The notes below the pieces were generated by a model that ran no database searches, was not told the DNA's origin, and saw nothing but the letters and a program-made list of their open reading frames with translations. Of a stretch of DNA of 64,000 bases, positions 12,307 to 23,465 are shown in pieces; the first letter of the stretch is position 1; each line of letters starts with the position of its first letter. The stretch is from positions 31,709,466-31,773,465 of the forward strand of contig OX345636.1 in NCBI GenBank assembly GCA_947044365.1. The letters run 5' to 3'. Source of the DNA: Petrosia ficiformis. Its lineage: Eukaryota > Porifera > Demospongiae > Haplosclerida > Petrosiidae. The translations under genes and the position numbers were made by a program.

Positions 12307-13249
12307 GTATCTACTTATTTATCTATGTATGTATTTATGTATGTATTTTTGTGTTTATTGATCCGTGTTTATGATACAGTTATCCCCAAACCCTGCACAC
12401 TATTCCATAAAACGTACAACCTAAATAGAAAACAGTAAATCGTAAAAACTAAACACTAAGCCCAAAAGCAAAAACACTAAACACTGAATCCCTAATTTGA
12501 AGCTTTACCTAACTACCATCCTACATACCTACCTACCTACCCGTCTTTTAACCTACCACTTTCTGGTTAATAACACATCATTTACTTGTTAATTGTTTTT
12601 AGGTGCTCACTAGTTATTAATATATTCTTGTCTTGTGAGATAGAATGAATGCATTGCACATTGATTTGAGACTGTTATTTTATTATTTGAATTGCTTCAT
12701 ATTTCTGGTACTTTACATTTAGCCGATGAACTTCAGCAAATTTTATTTGTTGTTCATATTTTGTTTATGTGATTTTATTCCCCTCGATCATAGATTAATT
12801 CATTATAATAATAAATGCACTCGTTAACATGTTTAGTTTTCCTTAAACTTCAGTTATGTAATTATGGTCCCTTTTCTACGAAAGGATTTATTGTTCCTCC
12901 GGCTGGTTTAAACCTCTCAAAACTTGGTGATTTAAAGACAAACACTCAGTAAGTTAGGAAATTAAAATTCCACACTCTACTAAGTTTCATATATGTAGTC
13001 ACTATCGTAAAGTCACTGTCAAACAGGATTAGTTTTCCGCTAACTTAAGTTTTATTAGGTCTCTCTCCCCAAGTTAGTTTCAAGTAAAATTTTACATGAA
13101 GCATTCACTAGGTTAGTATTGCTAATCATGTATTGTACACATTTCATATAATCACTATACTTATAAATGAGTAGATTTCAGAGTGCTGTGAATTGTTTTG
13201 CAATTTAGCTGTAGATCATGATAGGAAGTCTAAATTGCAAATTCCAAAA

Positions 13250-13410
13250 TCTCACTCCTCCCCACATTCATATGTATATTCAATCAATATAATCTCACTC
13301 TACATTATGTTTAGTTCTTTCCCAAGTTAGATTAATGATGTACTCACAATTACTCCTCCACATTCCTCCACACATTAGCTTAATCCAACAGATGACTCCA
13401 CATGAAGACT
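13250..13410. repeat. S internal direct repeat, left member
   Basis: CTCCTCCCCACATTCATATG to AACAGATGACTCCACATGAA. Diverged direct copy of 17355-17530; both contain the TATGTTTAGTT-CCCAA-GTTAG cassette followed by TCCTCCA and AATCCA-C-AGA-GACTC. Confidence 0.65.
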
Positions 13411-14694
13411 CTTGTAGATGACTCCTCCCCCTGACTCCTATGTTATAGTGACTACTCCTTTTGACAAATCATTGTGAGTATTCATGGATCTTTATGAATT
13501 CTTGTGACTGTTGATGATTACTCCAATCTCCTTTTTTCTACAGCTAAAACTTTAATTATATCTTCGAATTCTCATCCCTCTTCATGATGTACTCCGGACT
13601 GATCATTTAGCCGACTCAAAATGAAGTCCCTTCATGAGTACTTGCAACCCATTTCTAGTGACATTAATTTTTTGTCTGATATGATGAGTATGCGGATAAA
13701 TTTATGTATGATAATTGCTTGGTACTCCAACGCTCGTTTAATGATTCAATGATTACAATTATAAACGCACAATTCATTTTGTTTGTTCCTTTTCACCAGG
13801 TTAATTGTTTAGGTTTCATGAATCCAATTGACATAAAATGGAGTGATGTTGTAATACGTGAGTTATTCCACCTTTCACATATAATTCATTCTGTATTCAA
13901 TTCATATCACCAATATGTGTATTTCATTCATCAATTGAGTCTTAAAGGAGAGTTTGTACAGTGATCTTGTAGTATATCAACGTCTTCTTTCTTGATTGTA
14001 GTAAAACTTCTTGATAGACTTGTAGTATACCAACGTCTTCTTTCTCGGTTATAGTATTAGTTCCTCATAGTTCTTGTTCTTGCTAGATAGGAAAATATTC
14101 TTGTATTGCAGAATTACACGATAAAATAATTTGTAAGACCGTTAGATTGCAATTTCACTTATTTCTTACATCTCATAGGCACTACTATTGTGAAGACGAA
14201 GTTAAGACATGCAGATATTCATTCTTAAGAATTCCGCTGAAGAATGCTCGTAATGACTCCAACTACAAGTCACATCAATGTTCAGAATTATTCTCGCCCA
14301 TTCATTTCAAGTGTCAAGTGTCATCAATTATGTCTAACTAATTCGGTTGTCTACATTCACGGAAAGAATGCAGGTTCCATGCTCCATTATCGTCAAATCT
14401 GGAGTTTTCTATTTGAATTATCACTCTAATTGTTTGTGAAATCTCCATTCCCTAAACATGTGAAATCACCAGTCGTCTGTCTTGTCTTATCTCCAGTCTC
14501 CAGTCAACCTTGTGAATTTTCCAACCTACAGACATTTAAGATCTGTACATTACAGTTGCGAGTCTCCCAAACAATCTATCCTGCATTCCTTATGTCACTT
14601 ATGCAGACTCCAGTATTCAGTTTCTAAATTAATTTAACTGTTCTCATCAAGAACCTTACTTGGTAAGCGTATGAGATTCACTAGATTATGTAAT

Positions 14695-15900
14695 CCTTTC
14701 CATTATTCATGTACTGATTACAATTGTAAATGCAGTATTTAATGTTTACTATATCCCCAAGTTCTGTTTCATAGGAGGAGTCCATTTGTTCGATGAGGAC
14801 TGATTTCATTGTGTACACAGTTTGAGGTATTTCTCATTTTCGTTCCATGTAATTTTACTCTGCAATAGAGTTATTTGTTTGGTGCCGTAAGTTACGTGTA
14901 TATACCATTCCAAACCACTTCCATCATTTGTATATTCATTCATTCATTATAACACAGGTGCACTAATTCATGTGTTTAGTTTGTTTCCTAAGTTAGGTTC
15001 TTAGGTCGATGCAAGTTGTAGTGGTGCGATGGTTCTTTGTTCTTTGAGTTTGATGTCACTCCAGTTAAGTTGATTTATACGTTGTTATCATTAGTTTTAC
15101 TCAGTAGTCGTGTAATTTTCAGTAGCCCATTCCACCATTCATATACCCAATATAAATGTAAATGCAGTATTATATATGTTTATTTTTCCTTCAAGTTTCA
15201 TTTCATAGGAGTGATCTATTTCCTCAAGAAACAGTGACCTGTTTGTGTTCACAAACTGAGTTTAGCAATGATTTCTTTTCAAATCACAAGTTCAGGATCT
15301 CTCTTAAGACGTTTGTTGTAAATACAAGGTAGTTATTTGGTTAGTGTGGTAAGTTGTGTATACCATCAAGCACTCTTCCATCATTTGTATATTCATTCAA
15401 TAATTATAACTATAATTGCACTAGTTAATATGTTGAGTTTGCTTCCCAAGTTAGGTTGTAGGTCGATGCCAGGTGTAGTGGACCGATTCTTATGCTTAGA
15501 CTTCATTCAAGTTAAGTTGATTTATATATATTTATTTTACTAAGTAGTTGTATAAGTTAATGTAGTCCGTTCCACCATTCATGTACTCATTATATCTAGA
15601 GATGTAGCATTATATATGTTTACTTTTCCCCAAGTTACCTTTCATAGGTGCGGTCCATTTACTCAAAGACGAGTGATCGCTTTTTGTTCAAAATTTGATA
15701 ACATCGTTTCTTGTAAATACATGATGGTTTGTGTCGTAAGTTTTGTATACTGTCAAACACTCTTCCATTGTTTGTATATTCCTTCATTCATCACAATTAT
15801 AAATCCCATATATAATGTATTTTGTTACTTCCAAGTATAGTATCTTAGGTGCAGTGAGTTACCCCGTGCGTGCACAGTTTCAGAGAGGAATCTCTATTGG
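14695..15900. repeat. ~440-bp tandem repeat inside S (about 2.7 copies)
   Basis: The start segment (TTCCA-CATTCATGTACTCATTA ... GCAGTATTATATATGTTTA) recurs at about 14695, 15130 and 15570, a period of 435-440. Each period has two half-cassettes of about 200-240 bases, one with CATTTCATAGGAG and one with TTAGGTTCTTAGGTCGATG, so a dimeric satellite is likely. The third copy is partial. The equivalents in the other S copies are 31061-32266, 43207-44410 and 59127-60332. Confidence 0.75.
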
Positions 15901-15939
15901 TAAGTTATTCATTTTATGTTTTTCATACACATTTAATAT

Positions 15940-16215
15940 GTACTTGTAGTTCTTCTCGTGTGATATGCAATTCTTAGTTCTTTGTAGTTCTTGTAGTTGT
16001 TGGTAATTGTTTGTATTTCTTGAAGGTTTTTGGTAGTTCTTCGTAGTTCTTGAAGTTTTTCGTAGTTCTGGTAGTTCTTGCTGCAGCTTTTGTAGTTGAC
16101 AATATTATTTATGTCGTAGTAGTTCTTGTGATCTTGTAGTTCTTTTATTTCTTGTAGTTCTTGGTAGTTCTTGGTACCACTTGGTAGTTCTTGGTAGGTC
16201 TTGCTGTTCTCACAC
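15940..16215. repeat. TAGTTCTTGG minisatellite inside S
   Basis: Degenerate 9-10 bp units TAGTTCTTG(G) with variants. The same patch lies at 32306-32581, 44430-44700 and 60372-60647. The minus strand is open for 109 codons in S3 and S5 (NYQEL-type repeats) but not in S2 and S4, so it is not treated as a gene. Confidence 0.85.
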
Positions 16216-16339
16216 AGTTTATATTTACAAGAGGTTGCTGTATTCTAGCTGTGGAACGACACTGCAGAGTAGTTCTCATTCTCGAAATACTTTTAATAAT
16301 GCGTGATACTGTAGGTGTTCATAATATGAAATGTTTTAA

Positions 16340-16515
16340 TTTTATCAACAGTAATTATCTATAGTTAATAAGTAATTAAATATTAATTTATTGATAGTTT
16401 AATTAATTATATCATTATTTAAACTGTTAATTAAACAGTGAAGTAATAAAATTAATTAGTTTATTACTGTTACTAGTTAATTAATTTTACCAATAACTAC
16501 TATTAATTAACTGAA
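16340..16515. other. AT-rich tract with imperfect hairpin in S
   Basis: Strongly AT-rich run with several TTAATTAA-like words. At 16443-16467 the arms GTAATAAA and TTTATTAC flank a 9-base loop, and AACAGT/ACTGTT-type arms extend outward imperfectly. It is conserved at about 32706-32881, 44830-45003 and 60770-60950. It could be a matrix-attachment or unwinding element, but that is inference. Confidence 0.6.
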
Positions 16516-17354
16516 AATTGTGGGTGTGTTCATTGTTCAGATGGACATTCTAAAATGAGAGAGAAATATTTGATAGTGATTGCTGATTGAGAATTAAACC
16601 TGTGAGTTTTCATTAAAATATAACTCCATTTTCTCTTACTAGAATGTACTGGCTGTGTTGAAAATGAAATCCTTTCTACAATGTTTCTGAGGACTTTCAA
16701 CTGATACTAGTAATTTTACAATGAATATGTCAACATTCTATTCCCATTCTGTAGATAGCTACTAAGGGTGACATTACACATTCAGAGTGGAAATTGTATT
16801 CTATAGAGTGAGCTGTTGAATGTTATGTTAGTTAATATTTGTTCCACACTCCAGGTCCTCCGTAGAGGTCAGGTTAATTCTGATTGCTGTCACTTCCAAG
16901 ACATTCCTTCGTATGCTTTCTAATATTGTTTAAAATATGAGTACAAGGAAGGGATTTGATAGAATATTATTTAGTACTCAAATATAGCACCTCAAGTATA
17001 GTGTTTTCATAACAATTTCTCAGTAAGTTTCAAAACCTATGAATTTCCATCCCCCGCTCTTCAGTCGTTCATCTATTATTATCACAAATCACTATTAACA
17101 TGTTTAGTTTTGAACTAACATACGTATTTTAGTCTTTCCCCCCTTTCTTCTAAAGATTAACGTCCAAACATTTGCTCAATTAGTATTGGGAATTTTGTAA
17201 TGCAGGTTTCACCTAAGCACATATGAACTGTATAACATGTTTAGTTCATTACCAAAGTTAAATTTTTCAGTCATGTGAATGTTTCCACAAGTTAACTGTA
17301 GCTAATATTACGAGTTCTATTCAGTAAGTGAATAATATTATGTATTCCATTTGA

Positions 17355-17530
17355 TTGCTCCTCCCTCATTCGTACGCATATTCATTCAATATTAATGTAA
17401 ATCCCTCTACAGTATGTTTAGTTATTCCCAAAGTTAGGTTAATTGTTAATTATGTACTCCTATAGACCACTCCAGAATCCTCCAGACACAAGTGGAATCC
17501 ACCAGACGACTCAACGAGAAGACATTGATT
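17355..17530. repeat. S internal direct repeat, right member
   Basis: CTCCCTCATTCGTACGCATA to CCAGACGACTCAACGAGAAG. Pairs with 13250-13410 and ends at the S boundary; the S-tail fragment at 6698 starts inside it. Confidence 0.65.
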
Positions 17531-17565
17531 TGATGTAAAGCTGTTCAAATTGGTGAGGGTATACT

Positions 17566-18119
17566 GTATATATCTATCTTTCCTTATAAACCTGTATTTA
17601 TTTATATCCCTTTATCTAAGCATGTATTTATCCATGGATCTAATTCTTATGTACACATTTATCTACACAATTAGTCTTCTTATACATCTATCTATCGATT
17701 TATATTGTGTGCTATCTATTTATCGATCTAATTCTCTAACTATCATTCTATTTATCTACCTATTTACGATCTAAACATTTATTGTCTATGTATCTATCCA
17801 TCGATCCATCCATCCATCTCTCCATCCTTCCATGCATTCATTCAAACTTTCATCCATTCATTAAATGAAATGCCCATTCATCCATCCATCCATCCATCCA
17901 ATAGTCTATCTATCTATATTAATCAAGTTCTATCAATTTTTGTATTTTTGTATCTATCTATATATCTATCTGTCTAATTTCTAACTCTATTTTTCTCTAT
18001 ATATCAGTCTGTCTGACTGTTTGTTCTGTCAGTCAGAGTGTTTCTCTGTCTGTTCGTTTGTATGTTTCTACCTATGTACTTATGAATTTCTTGACGTATC
18101 CATTTATCTGTATATGTAT
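17566..18119. repeat. P leader after S2
   Basis: Same composition as 6771-7320. Minor differences include TATGTTTCTACC in place of TCTGTTTCTACC and a one-base insertion in TTGTTCTGTCAG (about 18022). No gene. Confidence 0.85.
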
Positions 18120-18780
18120 AATTGTCATGTCTATCCTGTCTATCCTTTCTATCTTGACTATCCTGTCTATCCTGTATATGTTGTCTATCCTGTCAATCTT
18201 GTCTATCCTGTCTCTCCTGTCTATCCTGTCTATCATGACTATCCTGTCTATCCTGTCTATACTGTTTATCTTGTCCATCCTGTCTATCCTCTCTATACTG
18301 TCTATCCTCCAATTTTACTCTGTCTCTCGTGTCTATACTCTCGATCTTGTCTATGCTGCCTATTCTGTCTATCCTGTCTATCATTACTATCCTGTCTATC
18401 CTGTCTATACATTTTATCTTGTCTATCCTGTCTATCCTGTCTATCATGACCATCCTGTCTATATTGTTTATCTTGTCTGTCCTGTCAATCCTCTCTATCC
18501 TGTCTATCCTGTCTATCCTGTCTATCTTGACTATCCTGTCTACCATATCTATCCTGTCTATCTTGTCTATCCAGTCTACCCTCCATGTGTACCATGTTTA
18601 TCTTGTCTATCTTTTCTACAAAGCCAATCCTGTCTATCCTGTCTATCCTGTATTTGTACCATATCTATTTTGTCTATCCTGTCAATTGTGTCTATCATGT
18701 CTATCATGTCTATCCTGTCTATCCTGTCATTCCTGTCTATCCTGTATATCCTGTCTATCTTGTCTATCCTGTCAAGGTAT
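18120..18780. repeat. C block, copy 3
   Basis: CTGTCTATC array; islands CTCCAATTTTACTCTGTC at about 18307 and CCATGTGTACCATGTTTATC at about 18582. Confidence 0.9.
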
Positions 18781-18970
18781 TCATCTATCTCTCTATCTCT
18801 ATATCTCTCTATCTACCTATCTACCTATCTATCTATTTATCTAATCTATATATTTTTGTAACGAAGTATGTATCTGTCTGTCTATATAGCTATATATGCA
18901 TCTATCTAAATTTATTGATATCTTACATATTTAACAACCTAAATTTGTAGCTATATCACTATCAATATCC

Positions 18971-19007
<37 letters not shown>

Positions 19008-20263
19008 CACCCACCAACTCATCCGTCCAAAGATCCATGATTCAATTCATACATTCATCCATCCATCCGTCCATCCATTCATCCAACTATTCATCTACCC
19101 ACGTACCCATCTACCCGTTAACCGCTCTACCTATCTATCTATCTACATATCTACCTATCCAACTATCTACCTATCTACGTATCTACCTATCTACCTATCT
19201 ACCTATCTACCTATCTGCCTATCAGCCTCTCTAAATATCTACATATTTATCTATGTACCTATCAACCTATCTACTGATGTACCTATCTACATCTCTAAAT
19301 CTCTAACTCTCTACCTCCCTACCTATCTACCTAGCTACCTATCTACATATCTATCTATCTATCTATCTACGTATCTACCTATCTTTCATATTTATCAATC
19401 TAAAATGGTAGGTATGTATCTATCTTTATCTCTATCTATTTATCTATCTTTCTATATATCTATTTATCTGTTTAACTCACTACCTGTCTAACGGTTTACC
19501 TGTCTACCTGCCTACATATCTACCTGTCTACCTGTCTACATATCTACCTGTCTACCTGTCTACCTGTATACCTGTTTACATATCTATCTATCTGCCTATC
19601 TGCCTATCTGCCTATCGGCGTATCTACCTATCTACCTATTTACCTATCTACGTATCTACATACCTACATATATACCGATCTACCTATCTACCAATCTACC
19701 TATCTAACTATCTACCTATCTATATATCTACCTATCTAACTATCTACCTATCTACCTATCTAACTATCTACCTATTTACCTATCTACCTATCACCGATCT
19801 ACCTGTCTAACTTCTTATCTGTCTACATGTCTACCTGTCTGCCTGTCTACCTGTCTACCTGTCTACCTGTCTAACTGACTACCTGTCTACCTGTCTAACT
19901 GTCTACCTGTCAACCTATTTATCTATCTACCTATCAAACTATTTACCTATCTACCATCCATTCATCCATCCATTCAACAATTCGTACCAACCTACACAAT
20001 AAACCCTCTACCTATCTACCTATCTACATATGTTCATATTTACCTGTCTACCTATTAACATCTCTATATATCTACCTATCTACCTATCTACATATCTAAC
20101 TATCTAACTCTCTACCTCTCTACCTATCTACCTAGCTACATATCTAATTATCTATTTATATATCTATCTACGTATCTACCTATCTTACAAATATATCCAT
20201 CTAAAATTGTAGGCATCTATCTATCATTATTTCTATCTATCTATATATCTTTCTATCTATATA
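18781..20263. repeat. TATC/TACC array with tags a, d, e, cut by transposon remnant
   Basis: Core a at about 18845-18951, tag d at about 19383-19422 and tag e at about 20181-20216. Only about 45 bases of TATC follow tag e before the transposon terminus; the F block expected here is absent. Confidence 0.85.
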
Positions 20264-20300
20264 TGTGACCGTCTACGCAAAAACCAGGCTAAAGTAACAA
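20264..20300 (+). repeat. Transposon terminus (single remaining end)
   Basis: Starts TGTGACCGTCTACGC, preceded by CTATCTATATA. The large element also starts next to ATATATA, so a TA-rich target is likely. Confidence 0.8.
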
Positions 20301-20493
20301 ATTTTGAAAATCAACTTTTTAACATACCTAGATTCTTTGACTCTGTAGCATTCAGAAAATGTAATCAGTTCCTCGTATGGGTAACTCACTCCTGATTTGT
20401 GCGCTGTCAAAGTGGCAGCAATGCCATTTGTTAAAATGCAGAAATCGACGTTTTAATTACAATTATTACATTCCGTACATTTTTGTTCACGGT

Positions 20494-20522
20494 AGCGCAC
20501 GTGATCACGAATGATGTCATCA
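20494..20522. promoter_or_regulatory. Cluster of palindromic sites in the transposon end
   Basis: CACGTG (20498-20503), CGTGATCACG (20500-20509) and TGATGTCATCA (20512-20522) lie within 30 bases. They look like E-box and CRE/bZIP-type sites. Downstream on the plus strand are donor-like TTACAGGTAAGT (20645) and acceptor-like TTTTTATAG (20726) sequences. A subterminal promoter is possible but only inferred. Confidence 0.25.
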
Positions 20523-21000
20523 AAGAACCAAAGAAAAGGTGAATATGGCGTTCTTACTATAGTTCGCTTTTTTTTGTCACTATAACAGCCATCTAGTTTG
20601 TACTTTAGAGCATAAAGTTGAGAGTTGAGCAAGAAACACTATTACAGGTAAGTTTTTAAGACTTGATTGTTTTTTTGTTACCGTTTTAAAATGTTACTAT
20701 CAAACAACTTCATCAATTTTTATAGGTAATTCCAGGAGATAATCATTCTTTCTTACTACTGTAAAAGAAGTGAATTTGTGTTAAGGTTAGTATTTTTTAT
20801 AGTATTTTTAGCTTAGTCAAGATAAGGGAAATTGTTTATGTGCTAAGTATTATACTTGCTGATACCTTGTCGTGGTGCATATGCAGAGACTTTGACTGTT
20901 TACTGTAAAGGGAAATCTTTTGAACATTGGGTGGCTTTTAAAAAAACCGTTTCAAAAACAAAATAAAAGAAAGGTGAAATCTTTTGTTGGTAAGAAGTTA

Positions 21001-21163
21001 TTAGATGTTATTAGTTGGGCAAGTGCGTTTGTTGTGCCCAGTTTGCCCACAGTTACCACATTTCATAGCACATCTTTGTCGTTTTGGCTGCGGCTCATTT
21101 TCCAATTCTGTATCTGAATCCATTACAGATCTACTGGGTGATGACTGTAGCAAAGGTGGAAGA
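21001..21163 (-). pseudogene. Transposase C-terminal remnant with CCHC zinc knuckle
   Basis: The minus strand is open from the CCAT junction to a TAA at 21001-21003 (about 53 codons, no start). It reads ...MDSDTELENEPQPKRQR, then CGNCGQTGHNKRTC, then PTNNI-stop. The cysteine/histidine spacing C-x2-C-x4-H-x4-C is a retroviral-type zinc knuckle. The large element's protein ends the same way (an LDSDEP stretch, then CGKCGHVGHNSRTC and a two-residue tail). The catalytic part is lost, so it cannot be functional. The peptide order and position next to the terminus make the identification firm. Confidence 0.85.
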
Positions 21164-22520
21164 ATTCATCCATCCATCCATCCATACTTCCATCTATATA
21201 TCTATTTATCTATCTACCTATCTATCTAACTATCTATATATCTTTATATCTATCTATCTACATATCTACCTCTCTAACTATTTAACTTTCTACCTATCTA
21301 CCTAGCTACCTATCTCCTTATCGACCGATATATCTAACTACTTATCTACCTATCTACATATCTACCTGTCTACCTATCTGCATATCTAAATGTCTACATT
21401 TCTACCTGTCTATCTCTCTACCTCTGTAACTTTCTACCTTTCTAACGGTCTACATATCTACCTATCAACCTATCAACCTCTCTATCTATCTATCTACCTA
21501 TCTACCTATCTACCTATCTACCGATATACCAATCAACCTATCTACCGATCTAACTATATACTATCTACCTACCTATCTCTCTATCTAATCTATCTATTTA
21601 TCTAACGACACATGTATCTGCCTGTGTGTCTAACTACTAAGCTATATACGTATCTATCTATATGTATTGATCTCTTACCTATGTATCAAACTAAATTAGT
21701 AGGTAAGTCACTGTCAATATCACTATCTATCTATCTATCTACCTATCTATCTATCTATCTATCTATCTATTTATATATCTATCTATCTATCTTTCTATAT
21801 ATCTAACTATCTATCTATCTATCTATCTATTTATCTATCTATCTGTCTATCTGTCTAACTGTTTACCTGTCTACCTGTCTACGTGTTTACCTGTCTACCT
21901 GTCTACATATCTACCTATCAAACTATCTGCCTATCTGCCTATCTGTGTATCTACCTATCTACCTATCTACTTATCTACGTATTTAAATATCTACATATCT
22001 GCCGATCTACCTGTTTACCTGTCTACATATCTACCTATCTAACTATCAGCATACCTATCTATCAACGTATTTACCTATATATCTGTGATGCTATCTACAT
22101 ATCTACCTATCTACATATACTTTTATATATCAAATCTCTGTATGTATCTGACGAAGTATGTATCACTCTGCCTATCTAACTACTAAAATATATACGTATC
22201 TATTGATATCATACATATGGATCAATCTAAATTTGTAGGTTTGTATCTATCATTATCTCTATATCTTTCTATCGATCTATCTATTTAGCTAGCTATCCAT
22301 CTATCTATCCATCTATCTATCTAACTATCTATCTATCTATCTATCCTTCCATCCATCCATCCATCCATCCATCCAACCATCCATTCATCCATCCATTCAT
22401 CCATCCATCCATCCATCCATTCATCCATCCAACCATCCATCCTTCCATCCATCCATCCATCAATCCATCCATTCATCCATCCATCCATCTATGAATCCAA
22501 CCATCCATCTACCCATCCTT
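21164..22520. repeat. CCAT end, TACC array with tags c and b, TATC/CCAT tract
   Basis: It resumes inside a CCAT block (CATCCATACTTCCATCTATA, as at 50640). The c' core lies at about 21601-21712 (CAAACTAAATTAGTAGG variant), the b core at about 22127-22245 and a TATC/CCAT tract at about 22264-22500. No gene. Confidence 0.85.
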
Positions 22521-22809
22521 CCATGCATTCATTCAAACTTTCATCCATTCATTAAATGAAATGCCCATTCATCCATCCATCCATCCATCCAATAGTCTAT
22601 CTATCTATATTAATCAAGTTCTATCAATTTTTGTATTTTTGTATCTATTTATATATCTATCTGTCTAATTTCTAACTCTATTTTTCTCTATATATCAGTC
22701 TGTCTGACTGTTTGTCTGTCAGTCAGAGTGTTTCTCTGTCTGTTCGTTTGTCTGTTTCTACCTATGTACTTATGAATTTCTTGACGTATCCATTTATCTG
22801 TATATGTGT
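22521..22809. repeat. P' leader
   Basis: Short form of the leader as at 2440-2699, with TTCATTAAATGAA at about 22549 and the GTCAGTCAGAGTGTTTCTCT segment. Confidence 0.85.
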
Positions 22810-23465
22810 ATATGTCCTGTCTATCCTGTCTATCCTTTCTATCTTGACTATCCTGTCTATCCTGCATATCTTGTCTATCCTGTCAATCTTGTCTATCCTG
22901 TCTCTCCTGTCTATCCTGTCTATCATGACTATCCTGTCTATCCTGTCTATACTGTTTATCTTGTCTATCCTGTCTATCCTTTCTATACTGTCTATCCTCC
23001 AATTTTACTCTGTCTATCGTGTCTATACTCTCGATCTTGTCTATGCTGCCTATCCTGTCTATCCTGTCTATCATTACTATCCTGTCTATCCTGTCTATAC
23101 ATTTTATCTTGTCTATCCTGTCTATCCTGTCTATCATGACCATCCTGTCTATATTGTTTATCTTGTCTGTCCTGTCAATCCTCTCTATCCTGTCTATCCT
23201 GTCTATCTTGACTATCCTGTCTACCATATCTATCCTGTCTATCCTGTCTATCCAGTCTACCCTCCATGTGTACCATGTTTATCCTGTCTATCTTTTCTAC
23301 AAAGCCAATCCTGTCTATCCAGTCTATCCTGCATTTGTACCATATCTATTTTGTCTATCCTGTCAATTGTGTCTATCATGTCTATCATGTCTATCCTGTC
23401 TATCTTGTCATTCCTGTCTGTCTTGTATATCCTGTCTATCTTGTCTATCCTGTCAAGGTATTCAT
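22810..23465. repeat. C block, copy 4
   Basis: CTGTCTATC array; islands at about 22995 and 23263 as in the other copies. Confidence 0.9.

Larger units (their letters stand above)
12304..17565. repeat. S spacer, first full copy (~5.2 kb)
   Basis: AT-rich, non-tetranucleotide sequence present in four full copies that differ by only scattered substitutions and small indels. It is built of old internal repeats: recurring ATGTTTAGTT ... CCCAAGTTAGGT cassettes (near 12828, 13300, 14745, 14970, 15170, 15425, 15610, 17100, 17240 and 17415), a 440-bp tandem array, a TAGTTCTTGG minisatellite and an AT-rich tract (listed separately). Short ORFs of 60-86 codons recur between copies but lack any recognisable domain, and one is broken in S5. 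I find no gene, tRNA or rRNA. Confidence 0.9.
20264..21163 (-). mobile_element. Truncated DNA transposon (relative of 37382-40804)
   Basis: A 900-base non-repeat island. Its left end TGTGACCGTCTACGCAAAAA resembles the terminus TGTGACCGTGGATGCGAAAA of the large element, and a nearby GTAACAAATTTTGAAAA word also aligns with its GTACAATTTTTGAAAA. On the minus strand it ends in a CCHC zinc-knuckle C-terminus like that of the large element's transposase. No right terminal repeat is found: the coding strand runs straight into CCAT repeats at about 21164. Array modules expected on the right (F, c, b, most of CCAT) are missing, so a deletion removed the right part of the element together with them. 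Confidence 0.85.

Noticed and set aside
13704..13964. 86-codon ORF repeated in S2, S3 and S4
   Set aside because: A TGG-to-TAG change at about 58270 breaks it in S5. It has no domain or signal, and it lies in a decayed tandem repeat.
14430..14627. 65-codon ORF conserved in four S copies
   Set aside because: Conservation is no higher than in flanking non-coding S sequence, and I see no domain or convincing start context.
12304..17565. Search for tRNA, 5S/U-snRNA or hammerhead ribozyme motifs in S
   Set aside because: Isolated words such as GATGAG occur, but no complete cloverleaf, A/B boxes or ribozyme core could be assembled by eye.
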